Shown: positions 58,014-64,000 of the stretch, piece by piece | Layout of the letters: the number at the start of each line of letters is the position of its first letter | Position numbering within the stretch: position 1 is the stretch's first letter | Source of the DNA: Colivicinus sp963607765 | Lineage (GTDB): Bacteria; Bacillota_I; Bacilli_A; Erysipelotrichales; Erysipelotrichaceae | DNA: 64,000 nucleotides | Assembly (NCBI GenBank): GCA_963607765.1 | Contig: CAVDDT010000005.1 | Span: 4,227 to 68,226 of the forward strand | Reading direction: 5' to 3' | Notes under the pieces: generated by a model | Told to the model about the DNA's origin: nothing | Databases searched by the model: none | What the model saw: only the letters and a program-made list of their open reading frames with translations | Position numbers and translations under genes: made by a program

Positions 58014-58666
58014 GGTTTCATTATATCAAATGGTTTTCTATTAACATCACAAACGAATGCTAATGTTTCGTTTGTTGTTGGGTGCTTAAATGTTAAGCGG
58101 TAAGCATGAAGAGCGATTTGTTCTCCTACTTTCGCTTGCTTATTATATTTTTGGTCTCCCCATAAAGGATGATTACGACTTGAAAATTGAACTCTTATTT
58201 GATGAGACCTGCCCGTATGAAGATTAACTTTCACAAGAGCTAAATTATCTTTTCTATTTAGTACAACATAATCCAATGAAGAATCTTTTCCATTTGGATC
58301 AACTTTCACAAGATTTCTTTTTGTATCCTTCAATAATTTGTCCTTAAATGTATCTTCATCTTTTAAATTATTGTCATAAACAACCGCAAGATATTCTTTT
58401 TTTAAAGTATGTTCGCTTACTTGTTTGCTTAATCTGCTAGCTGCTTTGCTGGTTTTCGCAAAGACACATACTCCACTTACAGGTCTATCCAATCGATGTA
58501 CTAATCCAAGATATACGTTGCCTGGTTTGTTATATTTTTCTTTTAGATAATTTTTTGCTAAAGATAATAAATCCAAGTCCTTGCTGCTATCTTCTTGCAT
58601 AGGCACATTAGCTGGCTTATTAACTACCAGCAAATGATTGTCTTCATATATTACATCTAATTTCAT
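58010..58666 (-). CDS. RluD/RluA-type pseudouridine synthase
   Basis: A 218-residue synthase of the RluA family without S4 domain. It begins LDVIYEDNHLLVVNKPANVPMQ; the catalytic Asp is in LVHRLDRPVSGVCVFAKT; and LVKVNLHTGRSHQIRVQFSSRNHPLWGDQKY is the conserved RNA-binding segment. It isomerises uridine in rRNA or tRNA. AGGTGG lies before the ATG, which overlaps the stop of the upstream methyltransferase gene. Confidence 0.93.
   Translation of the reverse strand: MKLDVIYEDNHLLVVNKPANVPMQEDSSKDLDLLSLAKNYLKEKYNKPGNVYLGLVHRLDRPVSGVCVFAKTSKAASRLSKQVSEHTLKKEYLAVVYDNNLKDEDTFKDKLLKDTKRNLVKVDPNGKDSSLDYVVLNRKDNLALVKVNLHTGRSHQIRVQFSSRNHPLWGDQKYNKQAKVGEQIALHAYRLTFKHPTTNETLAFVCDVNRKPFDIMKP
58020..58025 (-). 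promoter_or_regulatory. -10 box of VanY-like gene inside the pseudouridine synthase gene
   Basis: On the minus strand TATAAT, GAAACC, ATG 58013. The box is formed by the last Ile-Met codons of the upstream gene (IMKP). Confidence 0.65.
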
Positions 58667-59520
58667 TTATACCACCTAGTAGTAAAACCACAAGGCAAAT
58701 AATAATCAGTGTCTTTAATCTTTAATCCCAATTCATCAGCTTCAATTGTTCCATTTAGACCTTCGGTATGTCTTCTTAAAACATTTTTAATTGTAGTACT
58801 AGAGTATCCGGTTGTATAAGTATTAATAATTAAAAATAATGGATTATCGCTTAGAAGATTTACCGCTTCTTCAATTAATGGATTAATTTGTTCCTCAAAC
58901 TTGAAAAGCTCGTTATTTGGACCTCTTCCATAAGAGGGGGGGTCCATAATAATTCCATCATATTTTCTACCTCTTCTTACTTCTCTTCTCATGAATTTTA
59001 AACAATCATCAACAATGTATCTTATTTTTCTATCGCTTAAGCCTGAAAGTTCAGCGTTTTCTTTAGCCCAATCAATCATTCCCTTGCTTGCATCCACATG
59101 GACTACTTCTTCAATATTTGCGCTTGCTAAAGCCATTGTCGCAACACCAGAATAGGCAAATAAATTTAATACTTTTGCGTCTTGTCTTCCCTTAAGTTTT
59201 TCTCTAACAAAGTCCCAGTTACTGGCTTGTTCAGGGAAAATTCCTGTGTGTTTAAAGTTGGTAGGAGATACTTTTAATGTAAGTTCTTCATATTTTACTT
59301 TCCAATGTGCTGGGAGCTTTTTCTTAAATTCCCAATATCCTCCGCCTTTGCTTGAACGATGATAATAAGCATCTGCTTTATCCCATAATTCAGGTTTGAT
59401 TTTTGGCCAAATAGCCATTGGATCTGGACGTCTTAAAATAATTCCTCCCCAAGACTCTAGCTTCTCCAAATCTCCTGCGTCTAATAATATATAATCTTTA
59501 AAATTATCACTTGAAAACAT
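58663..59520 (-). CDS. RlmI/RlmK-like SAM-dependent rRNA methyltransferase
   Basis: A 285-residue class I methyltransferase. The SAM motif I is VLNLFAYSGVATMALASA, the acidic motif II ends HVDASKGMIDWAKENAEL and motif IV is GIIMDPPSYGRG, as in the RlmI/YccW group. It lacks the N-terminal PUA domain of RlmI, as do many short members. The start at 59520 is six bases from a TAAAAT on the minus strand (59527-59532). It is divergent from pcrA. Confidence 0.9.
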   Translation of the reverse strand: MFSSDNFKDYILLDAGDLEKLESWGGIILRRPDPMAIWPKIKPELWDKADAYYHRSSKGGGYWEFKKKLPAHWKVKYEELTLKVSPTNFKHTGIFPEQASNWDFVREKLKGRQDAKVLNLFAYSGVATMALASANIEEVVHVDASKGMIDWAKENAELSGLSDRKIRYIVDDCLKFMRREVRRGRKYDGIIMDPPSYGRGPNNELFKFEEQINPLIEEAVNLLSDNPLFLIINTYTTGYSSTTIKNVLRRHTEGLNGTIEADELGLKIKDTDYYLPCGFTTRWYK

Positions 59521-59526
59521 ACTCTA

Positions 59527-59532
59527 ATTTTA
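59527..59532 (-). promoter_or_regulatory. -10 box of methyltransferase gene, six bases from ATG (leaderless)
   Basis: TAAAAT, TAGAGT, ATG on the minus strand, in an AT-rich divergent region with pcrA. Confidence 0.55.
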
Positions 59533-59557
59533 TAATATTTCACTATTATTTTTAAGG

Positions 59558-59563
59558 TATAAT
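59558..59563 (+). promoter_or_regulatory. -10 box of pcrA (leaderless)
   Basis: TATAAT lies nine bases before ATG 59573 with no Shine-Dalgarno sequence. Confidence 0.6.
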
Positions 59564-59572
59564 ATTTTAGCT

Positions 59573-61726
59573 ATGGTTAAATATTCTGAGTTAAATGCTG
59601 CTCAAAAAGAAGCAGTTACTGATACAAGCAATCATTTAAGAATCATCGCTGGTGCTGGAAGTGGCAAAACACGTGTTTTGACAATGCGTATAGCTTATTT
59701 GATTGAAGAAAAACACGTCAATCCTAGAAATATTTTGGCTATTACTTTTACTAATAAGGCTGCCAATGAAATGAAAAATAGGATTAAGGAAATGCTTAAG
59801 GAAAAGGGCGATGGTGCAATGATTTCAACCATTCACTCTTTGTGCGTAAGAATTCTTAAAGAAGAAATAGAGGTTTTAGGATATCCTAGAAACTTCACTA
59901 TTGTTGATGGCGATGATCAAAAAACAATTTTAAAAGAAGCTTATAAAGAATTTAATATTGAAAAGAAGGAATTGTCTTATGCAAGTGCATTGGATTATAT
60001 CGCTAATTGTAAATATGCTGAAATTTCTCCAGAAGAAGCCATGAATAAGACCTATGGTGAGATTAAGCTTATTAATAAAGCTAATGTATATAAATATTAT
60101 GTTGAGCGTTTGAAGTCTGTTTATGGACTTGATTTTGATGATTTAATTTTATTTACGACAAGATTGTTTAAAACCCACAGCGATATCTTGAGCAAGTGGG
60201 CTAATAAGTTTCATTATATTCATGTTGATGAATTCCAGGATATTGATAATACTCAGTATTTATTGATTAAACAATTATCTAGTGCACACGATAATGTATA
60301 TGTTGTTGGTGATCCTGACCAGACTATTTATACTTGGAGAGGTGCTGATGTAAATATCATTGTAAACTTTGATAGGGACTTTAAGAATACTAAGACCATT
60401 ATCTTAAACCAAAATTATCGTTCAACTAATAATATTCTAGAGGGAGCTAACTCTTTGATTAAAAACAATAAGGCTCGTGTTCCTAAGGATTTATATTCAG
60501 AGAATGGTGATGGGGAAAAGATTATTCATAAGACTTTGCCAGATGAGACTAGTGAGGCATACTACATCACCAATGATATAAGTGATTTGCATAAGAAAGG
60601 CTATAACTATAGTGATATGGCTATTTTGTATCGTTCTAACTATCTTTCAAGAGAAGTTGAAAAGGTTTTAATTGAAAATAGAATTCCTTATGTAATTTTT
60701 GGTGGCATTAGGTTCTATGAAAGAATGGAAGTTAAAGATATTCTTTCTTATTTGAGAATGATTGTTACTGGTGATGATTTAGCTTTCCAAAGGATCATTA
60801 ATCAGCCTAAAAGAGGTATCGGTCAAAAGGCTATTGATAGTATTTTTGAAATAGCTAAAAAGGAAAAGATGACGATGTATGAAGTTATTAAAAATGGCTT
60901 ATATGCCAAGAATCAGAATACATTGGATCATTTTGTAGGCATGATAGAAAAATGGAAAAAAGATGTGGAAAATATTCCTCTTGAGAATCTTTTGACAGAA
61001 GTATTAGATGATTCTGGCTATCGTACAATGCTTGAAAAAGATAACGAGACTGAAAGGCTTGAGAACGTTAAATCTTTAATTGATGATATCAAAGAGTACC
61101 AAGAAATTTATCCTGGCAGTAGCTTAGCTGACTATCTTTCAATGATTTCTTTATATACTGATAAGGCCACAAACGATAATAGTGATTCGGTTAATTTGAT
61201 GACTATTCATGCGGCAAAAGGCCTTGAATTTAAAGTCGTTTATGTTGTTGGGTTATCAGAAGGTGTTTTCCCAAGTGAAAGATCACTTCTAGATGGAAGC
61301 AAAGGTTTAGAAGAAGAAAGAAGACTTGCTTATGTAGCTTATACAAGAGCTAAAGAAAAGCTCACTTTAACAGAGACTAATTCTTTTTCTTATGTCTTGG
61401 GCAGTGCTAAACTTCCTAGTAGATTTATTAAAGAAGTTGATGAACAATATATCAAGCATTTAAATAATGTGCAAAACAAATCTACTGTATTTGATGTGCC
61501 ATTTAACGAAGAAAAAACTGTTTCGGTTAAAAAAGAAACTCCAGCTCCTTTGTTTGTTCACTATCGAAAAGGCGACTTGATTATTCATAAGATTTTTGGC
61601 GAAGGTGTAGTTACTAATGTTGAAGGAGAATTTTTGACGATTGCTTTTAGCTATCCACATGGTGTCAAAAAGATGAAAGCTGGTCATCCATCTTTTAGAA
61701 AGAAATCAAAAAATGATTATAGCTAG
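59573..61726 (+). CDS. pcrA: ATP-dependent DNA helicase PcrA/UvrD
   Basis: A superfamily 1A helicase of 717 residues. The Q motif is LNAAQKEAV, motif I IAGAGSGKTRVL, motif II VDEFQDID, motif III VVGDPDQTIYTWRGAD, motif IV LNQNYRST, motif V MTIHAAKGLEF and motif VI EERRLAYVAYTRAKEKL. The C-terminal Tudor-like domain (GDLIIHKIFGEGVVTNVEGEFLTIAF) that binds RNA polymerase is present. It serves repair and removal of RecA. The end overlaps the next gene by 14 bases. Confidence 0.97.
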   Translation: MVKYSELNAAQKEAVTDTSNHLRIIAGAGSGKTRVLTMRIAYLIEEKHVNPRNILAITFTNKAANEMKNRIKEMLKEKGDGAMISTIHSLCVRILKEEIEVLGYPRNFTIVDGDDQKTILKEAYKEFNIEKKELSYASALDYIANCKYAEISPEEAMNKTYGEIKLINKANVYKYYVERLKSVYGLDFDDLILFTTRLFKTHSDILSKWANKFHYIHVDEFQDIDNTQYLLIKQLSSAHDNVYVVGDPDQTIYTWRGADVNIIVNFDRDFKNTKTIILNQNYRSTNNILEGANSLIKNNKARVPKDLYSENGDGEKIIHKTLPDETSEAYYITNDISDLHKKGYNYSDMAILYRSNYLSREVEKVLIENRIPYVIFGGIRFYERMEVKDILSYLRMIVTGDDLAFQRIINQPKRGIGQKAIDSIFEIAKKEKMTMYEVIKNGLYAKNQNTLDHFVGMIEKWKKDVENIPLENLLTEVLDDSGYRTMLEKDNETERLENVKSLIDDIKEYQEIYPGSSLADYLSMISLYTDKATNDNSDSVNLMTIHAAKGLEFKVVYVVGLSEGVFPSERSLLDGSKGLEEERRLAYVAYTRAKEKLTLTETNSFSYVLGSAKLPSRFIKEVDEQYIKHLNNVQNKSTVFDVPFNEEKTVSVKKETPAPLFVHYRKGDLIIHKIFGEGVVTNVEGEFLTIAFSYPHGVKKMKAGHPSFRKKSKNDYS

Positions 61727-62201
61727 AGCGACAATTAATGATTTGGATAAAATCATGGAAATAATCGACGAAGCTAAGGAATATTTAAAGAGCCAAAATA
61801 TTGATCAATGGCAAGATGGTTACCCTAATAGAAATGTTTTAGCTAATGATATAAACAATAAGAATCTTTTTGTGGTTAAAGAAGATGAAATAATGGGCTT
61901 GTTTTGTCTAAGTGATTACGAAGAAACTTATGACACAATTTATGATGGAAAGTGGAACCGCGATACTCATTATGTAGTAGTGCACCGTATTGCGCTTGAA
62001 AATAAATATAAGGGAAGAGGAGTAGCTAAATTTATTTTTGATGAAATAAAAAAGACTTATCCCTATATCAGAGTAGATACGCATAGGGACAATTTGAGCA
62101 TGCAGAAGTGTTTGAAAAACAATGGCTTTAAGTATTGTGGAATCATTTACTTAAAAAGAGGAAACGCTGAAAGATTGGCTTTTGACTACATTAATGATTA
62201 G
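61713..62201 (+). CDS. GNAT-family acetyltransferase
   Basis: The 162-residue protein begins MIIARATINDLDKIMEIIDEAKEYLKSQNIDQWQDGYP, a common GNAT start in Bacillota. The acetyl-CoA loop is VHRIALENKYKGRGVAKFIFDEIK, and the end reads RVDTHRDNLSMQKCLKNNGFKYCGIIYL. The substrate is unknown. It overlaps pcrA, so it is cotranscribed. Confidence 0.92.
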   Translation: MIIARATINDLDKIMEIIDEAKEYLKSQNIDQWQDGYPNRNVLANDINNKNLFVVKEDEIMGLFCLSDYEETYDTIYDGKWNRDTHYVVVHRIALENKYKGRGVAKFIFDEIKKTYPYIRVDTHRDNLSMQKCLKNNGFKYCGIIYLKRGNAERLAFDYIND

Positions 62202-62724
62202 GAATAAATATCTATCTTATTTTTTAGCAATTATTAATATTGTTTTTATAATTATTCTTACTTTTTATAAAGATCCTTTAATTTACAATTATTCGATGTT
62301 TTCAAAAGAAGTGAAAGGGCATCTAATTTTAATAGCGTTTTGTTTAATATTAGGAATCAATTTAGCTAACACGACATTTTTGTTAGATAAAAACAAGACC
62401 TTATTAGCTTTAATATCACCGCTTATTGCATCTATATTTCCATATCGAAACAATGGCGATCTTTCTTCTAATTTGCATGAAATATGTGCCTATATTTCTT
62501 TTGGACTTGTGATGTTTATTACTCTAAATAACATTAGTAAATATAAGACTTATAATTACAAAAAAGCTTCTATTATTGAAGAAATATTTATCTTTGTTTT
62601 TATCTTGGATGGCCTTATTTATCTAAAATTATTAGGTGTAACGAGTATTCAAGAGTTTATTCTTCTTACGATGATAATAATCATTCACTTATATCTCTAT
62701 GTAGAATTGATGAAAAAATCTTAA
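62194..62724 (+). CDS. Polytopic membrane protein of unknown function
   Basis: A 176-residue protein with six predicted membrane helices starting at ATG 62194 (MIRNKYLSYFLAIINIVFIIILTFY), which overlaps the previous stop; an in-frame TTG at 62182 is less likely. It has YRNNGDLSSNLHEICAYISFGLV in the middle and no other motif. Family not recognised. It ends the pcrA operon just before a tRNA gene. Confidence 0.75.
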   Translation: MIRNKYLSYFLAIINIVFIIILTFYKDPLIYNYSMFSKEVKGHLILIAFCLILGINLANTTFLLDKNKTLLALISPLIASIFPYRNNGDLSSNLHEICAYISFGLVMFITLNNISKYKTYNYKKASIIEEIFIFVFILDGLIYLKLLGVTSIQEFILLTMIIIIHLYLYVELMKKS

Positions 62725-62734
62725 TATTTTATGT

Positions 62735-62748
62735 TATGATAATAAGGC
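62735..62748 (+). promoter_or_regulatory. Promoter core of tRNA-Leu
   Basis: TATGATAATAAGGC, identical over 14 bases to the promoter core of the nine-tRNA cluster on the other strand. A -35 match is not obvious. Confidence 0.6.
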
Positions 62749-62751
62749 AAT

Positions 62752-62833
62752 CCCCGAGTGGCGGAATGGCAGACGCGCACGACTCAAAATCGTGTTGGAA
62801 ACAGTGTGGGTTCAAGTCCCACCTCGGGGACCA
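62752..62833 (+). tRNA. tRNA-Leu (CAA)
   Basis: A class II tRNA with acceptor CCCCGAG/CTCGGGG, anticodon loop CTCAAAA and a long variable arm. The discriminator is A and CCA is encoded. Its 3' end probably forms the attachment site of the adjacent integrated element. Confidence 0.96.
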
Positions 62834-62866
62834 ATAAATGCTTTAAATAGGGCATTTCAGTAAGAT

Positions 62867-62887
62867 TTAGGCCAAAATTAGGCCAAA
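62867..62887. repeat. Tandem TTAGGCCAAA pair, possible integrase arm sites
   Basis: TTAGGCCAAA occurs at 62867-62876 and 62878-62887, one helical turn apart. It lies between the tRNA 3' end and the integrase gene, where tyrosine recombinase arm sites are expected. Confidence 0.45.
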
Positions 62888-62904
62888 GTTATTCGAACAA
62901 AAAT

Positions 62905-62935
62905 AAAAACAGGTATTAATTTACCTGTTTTTTTA
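62905..62935. terminator. Terminator after integrase gene
   Basis: AAACAGGTA pairs with TACCTGTTT across a six-base loop, with A and T runs on both sides. It sits at the 3' end of the leftward integrase gene. Confidence 0.82.
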
Positions 62936-64000
62936 TAAAGAATTTAAGCAATCTTTTTTCTTTTCCTGGTTAGATCTTGCGTAATAAACTGACATATTTA
63001 TATGTTCATGTCCCAGGATTTCCGTTACTGTTCTTTCATCAGCCCCCATATCAACAATTAGATGAGTAGCTACTGTATGCCTCAATTGGTACATATTGAA
63101 TTCTTTATCCAATTTATGAAGTTTTTGTCCTAAATTTGAGATATTGAAATAGTTTCCGTCGCTTCTAACAAACATTTGTCTATATTTAGGTTTGTACTCA
63201 CTCAAGAGAGCTTGTAGCTTATCCGAAATAGGTATCTTTCTTATTGAGGCTTTCGTTTTGCATTTCCTAATAACTTGGTTTCTATCACCAACGGAGCCTG
63301 AATCAGCTATGTTACTTCCTAATTCTTTATTGATTGAGATGTATCCGTCTTTAAAATCATCTACATTTAGTGCAAAACATTCAGCAGGGCGCATGCCCGT
63401 GTACCACATTGTCTCTAGAGCCATTCTTACGGTCATAGCGTCGTGTTTTGTAAATTCGCTATCAATCTTACCTATTAGAGTGTTTAGCTCATCACGAGTC
63501 ACTATTTGCTTTTTAGGGGCTTTCTCTATTTTTTGAGATTTAGGTAAGATTATTCCTTGCGTTAGGTCGTAGTGAATGTAATCTTTAATATTTGCGGTCT
63601 TATAGATTCTCTTCCAAACCCCATATATTCTAGTGATAACATCATCACTTTCATTAATAGCGTTATTTAGTGTATTTATAATATCTATTTTAGTAATCTT
63701 ATTTATAACAGTGTTTTGTTTATCGAAGTATTTTTGAAAATAGATCAAGTGTTTTCTCTTTGTTTCTTCTCTAACAGGGATAACGTCATATGATTCTTCT
63801 AATATCTCGGCTAAAGTTTTTTGATATTCCATTTCAACAAAATCAGTAACTAAGCATTCATTCCTATACCTAACAGCATTTTCATAGGCTTTTCTAGCAC
63901 TTCCATATTCTCGTTCGGAGAAGCTCTTGTCCACATTCTTGTTAGATATTCTTACTCTAAACTTCCAACCGCCTTTGGTTTCTTCTTGCTTAATATAATT
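62933..64000 (-). CDS. Tyrosine recombinase (phage-type integrase), 5' end cut by window
   Basis: The frame remains open to base 64000 and reads KQEETKGGWKFRVRI upstream of the first GTG (63934), the start of an AP2-like arm-binding domain, so the gene begins outside the window. A SAM-like core-binding domain (LIYFQKYFDKQNTVINKI) and the catalytic domain follow: Arg in TGMRPAECFALNVDDF, LRHTVATHL with Arg, LGHEHINMSVYYA with His and the nucleophilic Tyr. It points at tRNA-Leu 100 bases away, the layout of a prophage or ICE edge. Confidence 0.93.
   Translation of the reverse strand, partial: NYIKQEETKGGWKFRVRISNKNVDKSFSEREYGSARKAYENAVRYRNECLVTDFVEMEYQKTLAEILEESYDVIPVREETKRKHLIYFQKYFDKQNTVINKITKIDIINTLNNAINESDDVITRIYGVWKRIYKTANIKDYIHYDLTQGIILPKSQKIEKAPKKQIVTRDELNTLIGKIDSEFTKHDAMTVRMALETMWYTGMRPAECFALNVDDFKDGYISINKELGSNIADSGSVGDRNQVIRKCKTKASIRKIPISDKLQALLSEYKPKYRQMFVRSDGNYFNISNLGQKLHKLDKEFNMYQLRHTVATHLIVDMGADERTVTEILGHEHINMSVYYARSNQEKKKDCLNSL

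Noticed and set aside
63192..63536. Plus-strand ORF of 114 residues within the integrase gene
   Set aside because: Antisense shadow of a clear tyrosine recombinase with no ribosome site.

Overview
This window is chromosomal DNA from a low-GC Gram-positive bacterium (Bacillota). The evidence is a delta subunit of RNA polymerase, a DivIB/FtsQ division protein, PcrA, a T-box leader, a comG-type competence operon, many lipoprotein signal peptides, strong AGGAGG ribosome sites and CCA-encoding tRNA genes. The style suggests an Erysipelotrichia-like gut or oral commensal, but that placement is a guess. Most of the window is conserved core genome, densely packed into operons joined by ATGA or TAATG overlaps.

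Layout. 1-2224: the end of a hybrid sensor kinase, a SIMPL-domain protein, a DUF1934-like protein and rpoE. 2262-6505: HAD phosphatase, ispF, convergent cutC, ruvAB, rpmG and an MBL hydrolase. 6592-10004: a seven-gene comG pseudopilus operon for DNA uptake. 10065-15421: efp, convergent trxB, a small membrane protein, murG-murB-ftsQ and a convergent EEP-family hydrolase. 15499-18042: a T-box leader and a polar amino-acid ABC importer. 18086-18983: nine tRNA genes on the minus strand (order of transcription Cys, Leu, Arg, Pro, Met, Ile2, Ser, fMet, Phe). 19052-28375: a 1307-residue coiled-coil protein, a TRIC-family channel, an LCP protein anchored as a lipoprotein, an adenosine-deaminase-like protein with an extra C-terminal Rossmann-like domain, and a patatin lipase. 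28477-36180: transporters and lipid-related enzymes (UMF1-type MFS, zinc phospholipase-C-like protein, acyltransferase plus acyl-CoA ligase, EamA, MATE, serine hydrolase).

36523-40470: a secreted papain-like peptidase gene with a broken or phase-variable signal peptide and a small lipoprotein, then a Zn/Cd efflux operon (HMA chaperone, P1B-ATPase, ArsR repressor) with a clear ArsR/SmtB-type operator. 40506-46482: an Mbeg1-like hydrolase, a DUF4230 protein, and a ygbA-like gene followed by two CydDC-type ABC half-transporters. 46781-49009: a large secreted MBG-repeat protein. 49144-49451: a short minus-strand transcription unit with two tiny ORFs. 49529-51014: an SDR/TetR divergent pair. 51015-51836: a gene-poor scar with a pseudogene, a long hairpin and repeats. 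51837-62724: GH2 glycosidase, GNAT proteins, rhomboid, patatin plus thioredoxin-like lipoprotein, a VanY homologue without its zinc ligands, RluD-type synthase, RlmI-type methyltransferase, pcrA and a membrane protein. 62752-64000: tRNA-Leu with a tyrosine integrase pointing at it, which is the edge of an integrated element that continues beyond the window.

The strongest unusual signal runs across the whole window. More than a dozen genes have a TATAAT-like -10 box 6-9 bases before an ATG and no room for a Shine-Dalgarno site. Leaderless mRNA therefore seems routine here, side by side with strong Shine-Dalgarno genes, and several annotated start codons have to be moved to fit. Other items worth follow-up are the ADA/Rossmann-patatin pair, the 49.1-49.5 kb mini-ORF transcript, the T7 tract in the secreted peptidase, the ligand-less VanY and the unusual EF-P tip.
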